NCBI RefSeq assembly: GCF_022539665.2
Contig: NC_081332.1
Location: forward strand, 3,939,884-4,003,883
Length of the DNA: 64,000 nt
Origin: Daphnia carinata
Lineage: Eukaryota; Arthropoda; Branchiopoda; Diplostraca; Daphniidae
Direction: 5' to 3'
Shown here: positions 35,222 to 48,440 of the stretch, piece after piece
Layout of the letters: each line of letters begins with the position of its first letter
Position numbering within the stretch: position 1 is the stretch's first letter
Notes under the pieces: generated by a model
Seen by the model: only the letters and a program-made list of their open reading frames with translations
Databases searched by the model: none
What the model was told of the DNA's origin: nothing
Position numbers and translations under genes: made by a program

Positions 35222-38200
35222 ATGGCCGACGACGACGACGACTACCAGCTTGAATCACCGCCACAAGTTTCGTCCTGGACTTCGTCTTCTGCCTCTGCCG
35301 GTATGTACGTCTTAAAAAAATTCTGTCGACTCTTCCGATTCGGTTCAATCCGTCATTTTCACAACTGCCGATCGTATAGAATGCCCGTGTCAAACAGCCT
35401 CTTGCCCGACGCCGATTGACATCATAGTCTTGAGCCAAGAATGTTAGTAGCAACCGCGCCATGCCTAAACCGGACCCGCCCTATCAGCAGCTGGCGGCCA
35501 CCCGCCTTCTTCCGCCGCATCCACGACTTTCCCTCTCTCTCCTCCTTAATTATTTATAGCTAGCCAGTAAGAAAAAAGCGTTAATAAAATAAGCGAAAAA
35601 AAAAAAGAAAACGAGCGGTCGCGCCTTTCGCCGATGCGCCAAAGCGCTCACGTTCCTGCACAGCTGCCAGTTTCGCAAAGGCTTCACTTTGTTTCTCTTC
35701 TTCGTCGTTGTTGAGTGTTTGCAAATTTAGCGCCTATTGATTACTGGCCTTGCTAAAGCGTCTACATTTGTTGTTGTAGTTCATCTGTAGTCCCGTAGTT
35801 TGTAGTTATCGTAGAGCCGTAGCAATTCGGTAATGGCAATTGGAGTACAGTTGTACGCATTAGCAGTGTGCGTTAGTCGATTAACTACCGGTTCGTGATG
35901 CTTCTATCGTTGATTTGGTTCCTTTCCAATCGTCCATGGAACAAACCAACAGCGGCAAATCTCCCATCTAGTAAGTGTTCTTTGTTTACTTTGCCAGTTC
36001 CCGTATTTGAGAGTTCAACCGACAAATCTATCTTTCAATGGAAAGAAAAATCCGGTTGTTAATCATGTGCCAGATCATGTATAACAGATACTAACTGTAG
36101 CAACCGATTAAAAGAAGAAACTGGATGTTGTTAACTGCAAACAAAAATTGATCGGCTCTACAGTCTTTGCCATACATTCCATTTCTAAGAAAAAAAAGTT
36201 AGGATCGAATAGTTGAAACATCTGGAAACCATCGTTTTTTTTTATGTTTCTCACTCTGTGGGTGCAAGTTGAGAAAATAGTGGAGACGGAAACTGTGATG
36301 GATCGAGTCTTGACAGAGGATAAACAAAGCCCAGCAGCCAGTCGTGTTGTTCTTGTTATTGTTTTGCTAAATTCTTTTTAAGCCGTTGCTTCGTTCCTTT
36401 GTTTCTCATCTACGAACAAAAACAAACAAAAAAAAAGTAGGGGAAGAACTAACAGGACATTTTTTCATTGATGGCCATGTCAATTCAAAATCAAAAACTG
36501 AAAACAAAAGAAAAAAACAAACCTGTGGTTCGAATCGGGCCAACAAGTAACGCCAACAAGAAAGAATGAAAAAGAACTAAAACAAGAAAATTTTTCCATG
36601 GACGAGTTTATAAATAACCTAACGTGTGTCTCGTGTGACGAGCTTGTGTTATCGGAAAGAAGTTGTACGACGTGCTGCTCGCACGTAGATACAACACGAA
36701 TCAGCTGGCAGGTCCCTGTGACAGAGCCCCAATTTCGCATAGTTGCGATATATCCATGTAAAATGAAAACGACGTCCGTTTCACTCAACAATAGTGATTT
36801 ATGAATAATGTACCAATGTAGTTTAGACCTGTCGAATTCGTTAAAAACAAATAAAGTCCTTTTTGGAATGATTTTCTGTTGCTACTTGAAATGTACACAA
36901 GAAAACATTTTGGGGCAGAAGTGTGGGTGTCTTCCCAGCTGAACTAATAGGGGAAAAAGACGAGACACATCGATCAGTTTAGAGCACGAAAGAAAAAGTG
37001 CTTCGTTTTTCTGCTGGCCTTTCGTCTAAAAACTATTTTTGACTCACGAAAAGTAAGGGGGGACGTGAATCTCTGCACGTTCTCCCCTTACTCATTTGGA
37101 TGCAGTCACCCTCTTTTTCCACTTGAGTATAAAGAGAGAGTGAAAGAGGGAGAGATCACATGAAAGTCGGAAGAGGTTCACAACCCTCCGGTCGCACTCT
37201 GTCAGTCGTCGGTGGGGACACATATCCCTTCCTCCCTATTTTATTCTGTTCCTCTGTGCACCGCCTGCCTGCGCCGTCGGGCGTTGTTTCACTGTACGTC
37301 GGCGCCCCGTTATATCGTTACACGGTCCGCTCTATTATCAGTCAAGAGCCGGCCAGGGCCGCGTTTGGTTATTGCCACTACACATCAGTGAACGATGGGA
37401 AATTGAGTGTGCACTCTCGGCTATCAAGTGTGTCGTGCTGCATTGCTCTATGATTTTTTTTTGTTTTTTTTTTTGTATGTGTTGGTTATAGGGAATAGGG
37501 AAAAAAGTGTGGGCCGTGTGTGTGGTTTCGTGTTGTTATTTTCCCCAAAGTGGCTTACATTTTAACTATTCTGGAAATTTACTGAAAAAAAACAAACAAA
37601 AAGGGCAGAGGTGTGGTTTCCACTGCGGAAGCGGTGATATCCTTTACTTATCTGCACATTGTTCAGGATTTCATTAATGTTTACTCCTATGCTCCTGGCA
37701 ACTTTTGTTATCATCTACTTTGCTTTGGATATCAGTATCAAAGGTCTGTGGAATGAATTTTTCCTGGAACAAAGGGAGAGCTTACCTTATTCAACAGGGC
37801 TGAAGGAAATTATGCACTTGTGGAACTTTAGAAAGTTTTATAATTAGAAATCACAGCAGCAGCAATGTGACAATGACAATACGAATCTTCATGTGGCTTT
37901 TCGAAAGTCGTTTTTCAATTGTTTCTTTCTTTTTAATCAAAGCAGACGATATTTTCTTGTTAAATTTGTTATTGACGTTTTGAGAACATCAAGGTTTCCG
38001 GTGCGGTTTGTCGCTTGGCCGAAGCTTTAACTCTTGTACTAAAAAAATAATTTTTTTCAAGAAAAAAGGATAACACCACACAGGCAGGACGAGCAATGAC
38101 TCATATGTGAATAGAAAGAAGGAAAGGGGAGTAGACTGCGTGCGTCTGGGGGAGGGAGAGGAGCTACAGTGTCGGATTACTTGGAGGCGCCATGTTGATT

Positions 38201-41200
38201 ACGTAGAAGGGGAGAGGGAAAAAACTTTCCGTCCCACTCTCTCTCTCTCACACACGCAGTCTCCCCCCTCTTTTTCTATCTGATGTGGAGAACCCAACTG
38301 CTGTTGATGTTTGACAGTCTTTAGAGCAGGATGGGCTGACTGCGAGCTGCATTCCAAGTTCTCAGTCTGCCTCGATCACTCCATTCTACTGTGTGGGTGT
38401 TGTTTGCCTTTTTGTCGATTTGACCCAATGGCTCTACCGTGGCATTACCACCTAGCAGGTTGTGATTCTCAAACGTTAAATCTTATTCATTCGAATGTGC
38501 ATATTACTCTTGTGCTCTTCAGTGTTTGAATAGTTTGTTCAATCAGACGCGTGCGCCATGTCGGCCAATTAGCGATCGATCAATCGCAAACCCTATCCTG
38601 TCACTTGCAAAGACAACGTGCACGTCCCCACTGATTGGCAAATGATCGTATTGTTGTTTTCTTTGCTCGTGTATTTTTAGGTCTAAAGCGAGGTTCCAGG
38701 GCAGCGGACACGCCATCTCGAGTCGGCAGAGTAACGCAACACGATTCCAATTCTAACCCTATCAGTCCCGTTCCAACTGGACCGGAGGACGAGGAGGCGG
38801 AGGAAGACGAAGAAGAGGTGATAGAAACAGTGACTACGACAAGCCTGGACCACTGTCAGAGCGAGTCGTACCATTGGTGTGAAGAGGACGATCTAACGAG
38901 CAGCGAGGCGGCCACGTCGACGGACAAAACAATCGGTTCGTCCGGCGAGCCGGATCATTCGGCCGAGGAGTACGCTGAAATGGCCAAGAAAGTGGACCAG
39001 AATCTCGCCCATATCGATATGGAGAACTTCAAGTCGGCCGATCTCTTCCAGACGGAGCAAATCCGCTCCCTACTCATCGAGTACAACCGGCCCATCATGC
39101 GCAGCCAGTCGCCACTCTCGCAGGTTCGTCTACTAGAACTCTAGGACTCATGCCAAGGAGGTTGCTAAGAATAGTTACACTAATATTTTATGTCTGTGTG
39201 TGTGTGCGTGTGTGTGTGTGTGTGTGGGTGAGTTGTGTTGTGGGCTTGCCCAAGTCGTGGGAGAGGGGGATGGCGGCGGAGGCAAAGCTAACGCACACAC
39301 ACGAGCCAAGGTCATTCCATTCCGATCTCGTTGGATAACGATGGGGAAAAAAATGATACAGCTGCTGCCATCTATCAGATCCAGCAACTTGAAAAAAGGA
39401 TTTTTTTTTATGTCGTTTATAATCCGACTTTTGTTCTCGTACAGGACGATTCCAGTTTGACTGATTGTGGGTCGTTGTGTAAATCCGGTCCGCTATTCTC
39501 TCCTCAACGGGCTGTTCCTGGTGTTTGTGGAGTAGGAGGAGGCAAAGGAATCAGCCCGTCGGATTGCAGCATTGATTCGTTAAATATGGCAGAACGTGAT
39601 GAGTGTTGGCTGCTGGAGGAGGCCGGCGACGGTGCCAGCCAACTTCTCTGCCGCACTAATATGACAAACTACACTCTGGCCTGGAGCTCTTCTGCTTCCG
39701 GAACCGATCAGGATCTCGATTATAACGAACCCGGTAATGATGCGAAATAAATTCATCTTTCCTATGTCCGTCTCCTTCAGACTCTTACGTTGATTGTTAA
39801 TAATTTCCATAGGTACGAGTAGTTCGGGATCGGAGCAGAGTCACTGGTCCTCCTCCGGAAGCGGGGGTCATCAGCGGGCACCACCTATTCCACCATGGCC
39901 GGTGGCTTCTCGTCAGCAATTCTCTGGATTAAGGAACGATCAGCCTCCGCGGAAGTTGCAGTGCTGGGCTGGTCAGCCAACAAATCAGCCCGAGGCACCC
40001 AAACCCAACGTGAAGAAAACGCCGGAACCAATGCAAAAATCGCACAAAGAAGAGGTCCATCAACAGGAAATGCGTCGGACGGAATTAATTAATTTCCAGT
40101 CAATCGCTAAGACGGAAGACAGTCCCAGTTTGTCTGATATGGATAACGGCAATGGAAGAACAACGTCGAAGGATAACCGAACGAGACAGCGGCCCGTTTT
40201 CACCAAGACGGAAACGAAAGCAACCACTCCGCCATCATCGTCGACTGGGTTATCATTGTTGCAGATCTACATGCGGCAACGATCGCAGACGAGCATGGAA
40301 CGTGAAAGTAACAAGAAATCGGACGACATCATCGCTTCCGGCGGAGGCGAAGGCTGGGTGGAGGACTATCCGAGCAGTGCGGATGAAAAACTCGGCCTGG
40401 AATCGATCTCTAGCTCCCTTGCGGACGAAGACGATGACGACAGTGAGGAAGACGATGATAGCGAGGAGGAGGAAGACGAAGATGAGTTGTGCCAAAATAA
40501 TCGTTCGTTGACGTTGACGGATGTTAGTGACATCGAGCAAACATCGATCCAAATCGATGCCGTGCCGTTCAATACAACAGCGGCAACGTCAAGCTTAGAC
40601 AAGTTGATTGCCAAAATCAAGCCATTTGAATTGGGCCTGTCGCCAGCTTCCATGGAAGAACACTGGAACTTTGAGAGCCGGATGCGGCTGGCTGCCCCAA
40701 TTCCAGAAGCCAACGTCGGATTGATGGATAAGAGTTGCCAAGTGGCCATCAATCCGCCTTCTTCGGCCACTCAGGAAGAAAGTACTTTGACGGATCCCGT
40801 CAAACCTCAGGCCTACCTCATCTTCCCCAGTTACAGCCTGCCGGATTTGAGTTTCCTCAAGAAGCACGACTACACCTGGATCGGCGATGTGCTCCTATCG
40901 CCTCAGAACTTGCCCGCTTCGGCACGCAAACCCGAACCAAGTGCAAAACAGACAACGCAGCGGACGTTCGACGACATCAAACGTCGCCAGATGGGTCATG
41001 TTAAAGATTGGGAATCCTTGAAGATTTTATTGCCGGAAGAAATACGTCAACAGATCAACAACATTAAACCGTCACCAGTCAACCGAAATAGCCGGCCAAG
41101 ACCGAAGAGTTGTGAGCAAGCTGTCATTCTCCGCAACGCAAAGAAGACTGTGCCACGACCAGTTACGTGCCGAGGTTCAGTGGCATGGCCGGACGCACCC

Positions 41201-42768
41201 GCTGGATACATGTTGCCCACAGTCCCACAATCCCCTACCGGCGGAACGGATGGCGGACCTCCGCCTTTGCCGAAGAGAACAGCCTCCCTTCCACACAGTC
41301 CAGCAGCCACCAGACAACGTCGCACCTTTGGATTACCTACTGAATCTGTTAAATCGTCCGCCAATAAACGGAATCCTCCGCTGAGTGGGTTGGTCAATAA
41401 AACTTCATTTGGTTACACGATGCGCAAAACGGTTAGTTTCGGCGAACACTTGAGCGGTGGTTTCTTGAAAATGGCCAGCCAGAGAAGACCACTTTCATTA
41501 TCTCACTGGTCGGGCGGTGGATCGCTTGATATGGACTCACCGACGGATGAAGATCTAGCCGTTAACTTGGAACAAAAACAAGGTATTGTTATGAAAGTAA
41601 TGAATTACATGTTTGTGCTAACATTTTTTTCCTATAAATTCGATAGAACTCGTAAAAGCCGTTTCGGTAGCCTGCTCTCAGTTATGCAAATTAATGAGTC
41701 AACCAATGAACACAAATGACGAGGATAGTTGTGTCAATCACTCCAAGTCAGTAGCCAGGTGTCTGACTAGTCAACTCAGTCCGGCTATCTACCAAATATT
41801 ATCGGATGGCCTTCTATCCAACGTCAATACTTTCTTTGGTCAAGTGAACAATTCTGTTTGGAGAGTGGTTGAAGCTTCCGTTAAAAAAGGTACTCTCTTT
41901 TCTCCACAAGCAAGTGATTTAAAACTTTAAAATAATTATTGATCTAGGCCCTGGATTGCCATGGATCGAAGAATTGGTTTTTTGTTTAAATAGTGAAGAG
42001 AGTCTACCTGAAGGACCGGTTAGGTTCGGCGTTTTCATCACCGAACTTGTCAAGTAAGAAAAAAAAAATGGTAACATTTGTTAGAATTTATGTAATCGAA
42101 TGACCTATTTTTTCCGTAGCATGGGAGGTTTGGACTGGTGGCTGGACAATTTATCAGCCAAGGAAACGATTTTACGGCGCCATTACGCCCCGCACGGCTT
42201 CCTCTATTTGTGTCACACATCTACCCGACCGCTAATGGACGAAATGCAGAGCTACCTGCGACCGTTGGCTGCGTTGCCATTTGATAATAGCCTACCATTA
42301 CCGCCCCCCAAGAAGCCAATTAGCCCAATTAACAAGCCAACAAATACTCACGTGGGTACGTCAAGCCCGGCGAAGCCAACGACACCGACAAAAACCATTT
42401 TGAAGTCTCCGACACGGTCTAAAACCCAACGGCCCCTGTCGTACGTGCAAAACAGTCCCAGCAAGACAAGCCCGAAACCCCAATACCGGCGCACTCAGTC
42501 GCAACATTCTGGCCTCTCGCCAAAAAAGTCAAATGTCGCACAGCAACAGGAGAACAACAAGACGGAGACGAAGGTTGAAGAATTCTCGTCGCTAAAACAA
42601 AAATGGGAATCCTTGTGCGGTGATAGACCGAAAAAACCGAATGAAACCTCAACCGGTGGTAACAAGAGCAATGCTGCCGCCATTCCAGCTCCGGTTACGG
42701 CAACCGCTGGTGAAACGAGTCCTCTGAAATCAAGGATTCCGCGACCGGTATTCCGGTTTAGCAAGTAA
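35222..42768 (+). CDS. RUN-domain protein, RUSC1/2 (iporin)-like
   Basis: Seven exons: 35222-35300, 38681-39123, 39445-39733, 39813-41582, 41647-41889, 41948-42053, 42120-42768; 1192 aa. The first exon encodes MADDDDDYQLESPPQ... and ends G|GT, matching the acceptor 3.4 kb downstream. Residues ~27-860 are low-complexity: acidic clusters, Ser/Pro/Thr-rich stretches and a proline segment (GGPPPLPKRTASLP) fit for SH3 binding. A RUN domain at ~870-1045 has LVKAVSVACSQLC, DGLLSNVNTFFGQVNNSVWRVVE and RFGVFITELVNMGGLDWWL; its spacing and NS.W/LLN-like motifs are closest to RUSC proteins. The Pro/Lys/Ser tail ends PRPVFRFSK. Vertebrate RUSC proteins end in an SH3 domain; none is found here. RUSC proteins link Rab GTPases, AP-4 and kinesin traffic; that role is inferred. 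Intron 2 has a (GT)n run at ~39191-39228. Confidence 0.8.
35301..38680 (+). other. 3.4-kb first intron of the RUSC-like gene
   Basis: By far the longest intron in the window, where most are 60-80 bp. It contains purine/pyrimidine-rich blocks and a TATA-like GAGTATAAAGAGAG at about 37125-37138, followed by a 97-codon open frame from 37160. A second CT/GA-rich block lies near 38130-38280. These may mark alternative promoters or enhancers. No additional coding exon that splices in frame was found. Confidence 0.4.
39191..39228 (+). repeat. (TG)n microsatellite
   Basis: TG dinucleotide run with a single C interruption, inside intron 2 of the RUSC-like gene. Confidence 0.8.
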
Positions 42769-43667
42769 GAAAAATTATTTGATCCCTTTTTTTTTTCCTT
42801 CTCTTCTTGCCTCACTCTTGTTCTCTCTTTCACCCCTTTGCTCGGTGTGACAATTAATGTTTCACAAAGAAACCTATACGTCTTACGGCATAAATTATAT
42901 ACATATATACGATATGATTTGATACAAAAATGGTTTGCTTTGATTCGTTCTCAAGCCAACATCTTCCAGTTAACACAGCCTCTTCAAAACAAAGAGGGGA
43001 AAAATTATTATAATTTTTTTTTTCGATCGTAGAATTGCAAAAACTCAGTTTTCATGACTTATAATCAAGCTGGCCGGTTAATGGTAGACGGTCCTGAATC
43101 GCGGTATACATTGTTCCTGTTTTCACGGCCGAGTTGTGTGTGTATTATTGCTTGTTCGCTTCATGTTCAACAAAAGCAATGAGTGACTATGAGGCACATC
43201 GTATCTTTCTGCTAGTCGTTTATTCAAATATGACGGTTGATTCTTAGTGCCGTTTATCTTTTTGGAAACAATTGCCATTCACATTCGATATCGGCCAGTA
43301 CATGACACGCCGATATGTATTATTAATAACATATTCTCAGTGTACACTTCAATACATACATGACAAAAAATGTAAACGCTGTAATTATAGTATCAAACAT
43401 ACCTAAATTCTCGTAAAATTTAGCATTTTACTTTTTGAAGAAAACACAATGACGCTGTAAAAAAAAAGAATGTGTATTTTGAATAGGAAATTGTGCGTAA
43501 AGTGCGCTGACTTATCACAAAACAATAAGCAGAAAGAATGGCAAAGTGCAGATCAAGATCAATTCCTGACTTACATAGTTGAATATATACATATCGTTTG
43601 TCAAGCCATAGGAAAGTGTTACATTTTGGTTCACAAGAATATCTCGTTGAGGAAGAGAGCAGAGATT
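42769..43667. other. convergent 3' region, RUSC-like / XKR
   Basis: 900 bp between two convergent stop codons, AT-rich and with no supportable gene. It should contain both 3'UTRs. Confidence 0.5.
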
Positions 43668-45311
43668 CTACACTTCAGGTTGGGCTTCCTGTTGAATAAT
43701 GTCAAGTCGGCCCATTCGAGCGGGACTAGTACGAGGAGAAGGAACGCCATTGACAATAGGAGGTTGAACATCACTTAAGCACAAAGTGGTCCCATTTTTA
43801 CTACAGATGCCAACGTTTGGCAGTAACAAGTTGGGATGGAGACTCTTATAATAGAAGCCAAGCAGTGCGATACTCAAAGCAAAAGATCCAAACTGTCCGA
43901 CAAGCGCCGGATAATGAAACCACGGACGGGTTGGACCGTAATCAGCCACCTTTAGCCACCATAGTACCATAAGGGTGGTATTCTCAAAGAAACAAACCTG
44001 TCAAATATCGAAATGGATAAGATATGAAGTTCTTAATTCAAAGTGAAACACTTACGATATAATAGAAGGCATAGCGGAATCTTGTTCGATCGGGTTTAAC
44101 GTTGAAGAACGTGAAAACATGTATAATGGCCAAAATAAGGCAAAAGAAAAATTCTTCTGTACGGGTTGAACACGCGGCCGTTCGTTGTAACCATAGCCAA
44201 ATGGCCATTAAGATCCAATGGCCAAGGCAAACAGCCCAAACGAACCATCCATATTCGGAGGCAAAGAAGCTAAGGGCGATGACGCGAGCAACTAAATAAA
44301 TGTTTAATAATAAACATTTATTTTTAGGCAAAGAAATTTTTTATTAGCGCTAAAACTTACTGATCCCGAAAAGGTGAGCAAAGAAGAGAATGCAGGTACC
44401 AAGTAAATGAATGTTTTCCTTATCTACTTGAGCGAAACGGAGCGATCTGTTATAGGTTGTTAATGCCCATGCGAGGCTAATAACTGAGGTGACAACAGAG
44501 GCAGCCTGGAAAGTCACTACAGAAAAATATGTTTACATATTGGACAACAAGCTCGATATGAAATAATTACCTGCTAAAGGATCAGTTCCAAAATCGAGTT
44601 TGGTTTTTGCTATTATGTACAACTGTAACACAAGCTGTGGTGCAGATTCCATGAAACATTCAAACAGTCGTAGGAATGTAGCATCAGCATCTTCATAAGC
44701 CATTCTGGCATAGCACTGGCCCATCTTTCTGTAGTCTTTCCTTTTCTTTGCTCTTCGGCTTTGCAGTCCATAGCGAAGGGTATCAACATACCTGAGGAGG
44801 AGAAATATGGTTACATTTGTTCTCTACGTGCAAAGGCTAGTACTAGTGAATACAGGTACCTAGCAACTGGAGAAAGGAAAAAGATTAGGCAAAAAATCCT
44901 AAATGCCCAAATGCACTTTGAAACTGGAGGAAAATTTTGGTTGTTCTGATCTTTGATGTACCACTTGGTACTCAAGCCAGACATGGTAAAGGCAGGGATG
45001 GCCACAAACGCCAATGTAAATCCAAAATACCAATAATGCCCCATATTAAAATATGTGGCTGCCATAAATCCATCAGTGATAAGGTCAGCGACATAGCTGC
45101 ATATCGAAACAACGATACAAACGACATCAAGCCAGTTGAAATTTGCCTTTCCTCGTAGGCCATCCACTTCGTCAAACTCTAAATGACTTGATTCCACTAA
45201 AGACTTCTCTTGACATTTGTCTTTCTCATTCTCAGAAGATATACGTTCGTGGCATGCCCTTGGTAACAGTTTGCTTGGTGAGGATACTATGCTACCAGTG
45301 ATGTTATCCAT
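43668..45311 (-). CDS. XK-related (XKR) multi-pass membrane protein
   Basis: Five exons on the minus strand: 45311-44815, 44791-44571, 44516-44361, 44291-44056, 43997-43668; 479 aa. After a ~55-residue polar N-tail come multiple membrane spans: LDVVCIVVSICSYVADLITD, then WYFGFTLAFVAIPAFTMSGL, LTT- and FFAHLFG-containing helices, WFVWAVCLGHWILMAIWLWL, FFFCLILAIIHVFTFF and a last pair. The family signature between spans is intact: YEDADATFLRLFECFMESAP followed by QLVLQLYI. Vertebrate XKR4/8/9 are caspase-activated phospholipid scramblases at the plasma membrane; others, like fly and worm CED-8 relatives, act in apoptotic cell clearance. No caspase site is claimed in the C-tail. It is divergent from GARS1 (305 bp between starts) and convergent with the RUSC-like gene. 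Confidence 0.9.
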
Positions 45312-45615
45312 TTCTTGGGCTCGTTTCTATGGAATCACTTTTGATGGATGTTCAAACGCGAGCCGTTGAAGCACGCACACCTGCGTGCTGACTGTAATTT
45401 GAAAACGTTTTTTGTGCCGTCTGCCGACCGCAATAACAGGTAAGATTATTTGTAGGTGGCAGTGAAGTCGGTGGGAGGCTAGTAGCGATTCTACATCAAT
45501 CCGGTAGAGGCGCTGATAACAACTATGAAATATCTGGCAGCCCTGGCAGACGATAATAGCAGGCGGTATTCACGGGGCCGGGGTAGTGCCACGTTCTTTC
45601 GCTATAGAATTGCTG
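45312..45615. promoter_or_regulatory. divergent promoter region, XKR / GARS1
   Basis: 304 bp between the XKR start and the upstream GARS1 start, which must contain both promoters. No TATA box is evident. Confidence 0.5.
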
Positions 45616-48440
45616 ATGAAATTCGCCTTTGTTGTTAAGACTGTTGCCTCCGTAGTCTTAAGTAGAAAGTTAGTTTGCAATCATTCTTGCCCAGGCAAGG
45701 CAGTACCGTTCCTAATAACACGGAACCTTCAAGTTCTCTCCTCTTTGAGATCTCAACCAGAAGCACCCGCTTGGGGTTCTAAAAAACATAAAAACAAGCA
45801 GAAAATCAAGATTCAATTCATTAACATAATGGCTGATCCAAAGATTGAAGAAATTTTAGCACCTTTCCGTGCCGCTGTCAAAGAACAGGTAACTTTCGTT
45901 CGTTCCACCATGTAGCTTTAAAAATGCTCATATTTGTGTTGAGCTCTTTGAAAGTCGTAATTTATTTTGTGATGTAACTTGTTTTAGGGTGATAAGGTTC
46001 GCCAATTGAAAGAATCAGGTGCTCTGGAGATTGATTTGAAAAAAGCTGTTGCTGAACTGAAAGCTCGAAAGAAGATTCTGGAAGACAAGGAGTTGGAACT
46101 AACTCCTGTAGAGGCATCCTTTGATCGTGCTAAAATGGAAGATTTGCTAAAGCGGAGATTCTTTTTCGATCAATCTTTTGCCATTTATGGAGGTATAACT
46201 GGTCAGTTTGATTTTGGCCCTATGGGATGTGCCATGAAAGCCAACATGCTCAGCACATGGAGAAGTTTCTTTATCCTTGAAGAGCAAATGCTTGAAGTTG
46301 ATTGTTCAATCCTGACACCGGAACCTGTGCTTAAGTAAGTTGTTGGTAAAGCCTGTTGGGTTGTATCTTTTTATATCCGTGTCAATTACTAGAGCTTCTG
46401 GTCACGTTGATCGTTTTGCTGACCTGATGGTGAAGGACGACAAAAACGGGGAATGTTTCCGACTTGATCATTTGATCAAAGCCCATTTGGAGAAGGTCAA
46501 GTCTGACAAAAAGACAACCGCCGAAGTAAAAGTGGAGTGCGAAGATATTGTGATCAAGCTTGACGGCATGAACAAAGAAGAGATGCGTGTCATTCTCAGG
46601 AAATTCGAGATGAAAGCACCATTGACCAACAACGAATTGAGCGATCCCATGGAATTCAACCTGATGTTCAGCACTTCCATTGGTCCCACTGGCCTTGTTA
46701 AAGGCTACCTGCGACCTGAAACTGCCCAGGGTATCTTTGTCAACTTTAAGCGTCTTTTGGAATTCAATCAGGTATGATTCTTATCTTCTTTCGCAACGAA
46801 TATTTTTCGAATGAAAGTGTTATTTTGATTAGGGGAAACTCCCCTTTGCAGCGGCCCAGATTGGTAACTCATTTCGCAATGAAATTTCTCCTCGTTCTGG
46901 TTTGATCCGCGTACGCGAGTTCACGATGGCAGAAATTGAACATTTCTGTGATCCGTCCGATAAGTCTCATCCTAAATTTGATGAAGTTCGACATGTGCAA
47001 GTAAGATGCTGATTCATGGCTATGCATAAGAAAGTCTTTAATGCCAAATGGAATCCATAGGTTCTATTGTATTCTGCCTGCAACCAAATGGATGGCAAAG
47101 CAGCTGAACTTGTCACCATTGGCAAAGCGGTTGATGAGCGAATTATCGCCAATGAGACTTTGGCTTATTTCATGGCCCGCATCCAACAATATATGACCAA
47201 GGTCGGAGTTGACCCGAAGAAGCTTCGATTCCGTCAACACATGAACAACGAAATGGCTCACTATGCATGCGATTGCTGGGATGCCGAATGTCTCACTTCC
47301 TACGTAAGTGGGTTTCAATTAATTACTGAAAGGGTAAATTTTAATTTTAAAACTATACTTTAAAAGGGATGGGTGGAGTGTGTCGGCTGTGCCGATCGAT
47401 CTGCCTACGATTTGTCCCAGCACACGAAGTCTACTGGTGTTCGTCTAGTGGCAGAAAAGAAATTGCCGGAGCCTAAGACAATTGACGTCGTTGAGGTTGT
47501 AGCAGTGAAGGGTGCTGTTGGCAAATCGTTCAAAAAAGAGGCCAAAGAGATTATGGAAGCTCTTTCTAAGCTGGAGCCAGCAACCGTTGCTGAGGTTGAA
47601 GAATCTTTGAAAACGAACGGAAAATATTTACTCGAGATCGGCACCAATTCATACAGTTTAACGACTGACATGCTGGAAGTCAAACGATACCAGAAGACTA
47701 CTTACGTCGAAGAATATGTTCCGAATGTTATTGAGCCTTCATTTGGTATCGGTCGCATCATGTATGCTATCTTTGAGCATAATTTTAAAGTTCGAAGCGA
47801 TGATGGGCAACGCACGGTTAGTACAATTCTCCCGGATTAAAGGCCATGTTCGCAAGAAATTTCTAACCTTTCTTCCTTTGTGATTTGAATGGTGTTTCTT
47901 AGTATTTCTCGCTACCTCCGGTGATTGCCCCATTGAAATGCTCGGTACTTCCGTTGAGCAACAATGCGGATTTCGTTCCTTACATCCGTCAACTGTGTAA
48001 GTAGTTTCCCATAACATGCGAGGCGCTTTCAATATTATTTCACACGATTTCTCTTTTTTTTCTAGCTCGTGACCTCACGATTGCTGACGTGTCTTACCGA
48101 GTTGACGACTCGAGCGGATCTATTGGACGCCGTTATGCCCGCACGGATGAAATCGCCATCCCGTTCGGTATCACCATTGATTTTGATTCTCTCAAAGAGC
48201 CCCACAGTGCAACTCTCCGTGAACGTGACTCAATGGGTCAAGTTCGTATTCCGGTAATAAATATGACATCATTTGAAAAGAATGAAAGTTTCAAAAGTAA
48301 ACAAAACATTTCCATTGGTTTTACCCCAATAGCTGAAGGAGATTGCCGGCGTTGTCAGGGATCTAACGTACGGCAAAACCACTTGGACGGATGTTGAAGC
48401 CAAATACCCGAAATTCGAACAACAGGAAACTAAATCGTGA
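45616..48440 (+). CDS. GARS1: glycyl-tRNA synthetase, dual mitochondrial/cytosolic
   Basis: Nine exons: 45616-45888, 45988-46334, 46393-46771, 46833-47000, 47061-47303, 47367-47816, 47903-47996, 48066-48253, 48333-48440; 749 aa from the upstream ATG, 678 aa from ATG 45829. The upstream start adds 71 residues rich in Ser/Val/Arg/Lys ([18 protein letters not shown]), a mitochondrial presequence. The downstream start [10 protein letters not shown] opens the WHEP domain (to ~residue 120). The class II catalytic core shows [42 protein letters not shown] and the motif 3 [12 protein letters not shown]. The anticodon-binding domain is at the C-terminus. Reaction: glycine + ATP + tRNA-Gly to glycyl-tRNA-Gly. 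One gene serving both compartments by alternative starts is known for animal GARS1. Confidence 0.96.

Noticed and set aside
37160-37453. 97-codon frame after a TATA-like box in the RUSC-like intron
   Set aside because: Kept only as part of the intron note; its sequence shows no domain and does not splice in frame to exon 2 in any obvious way.
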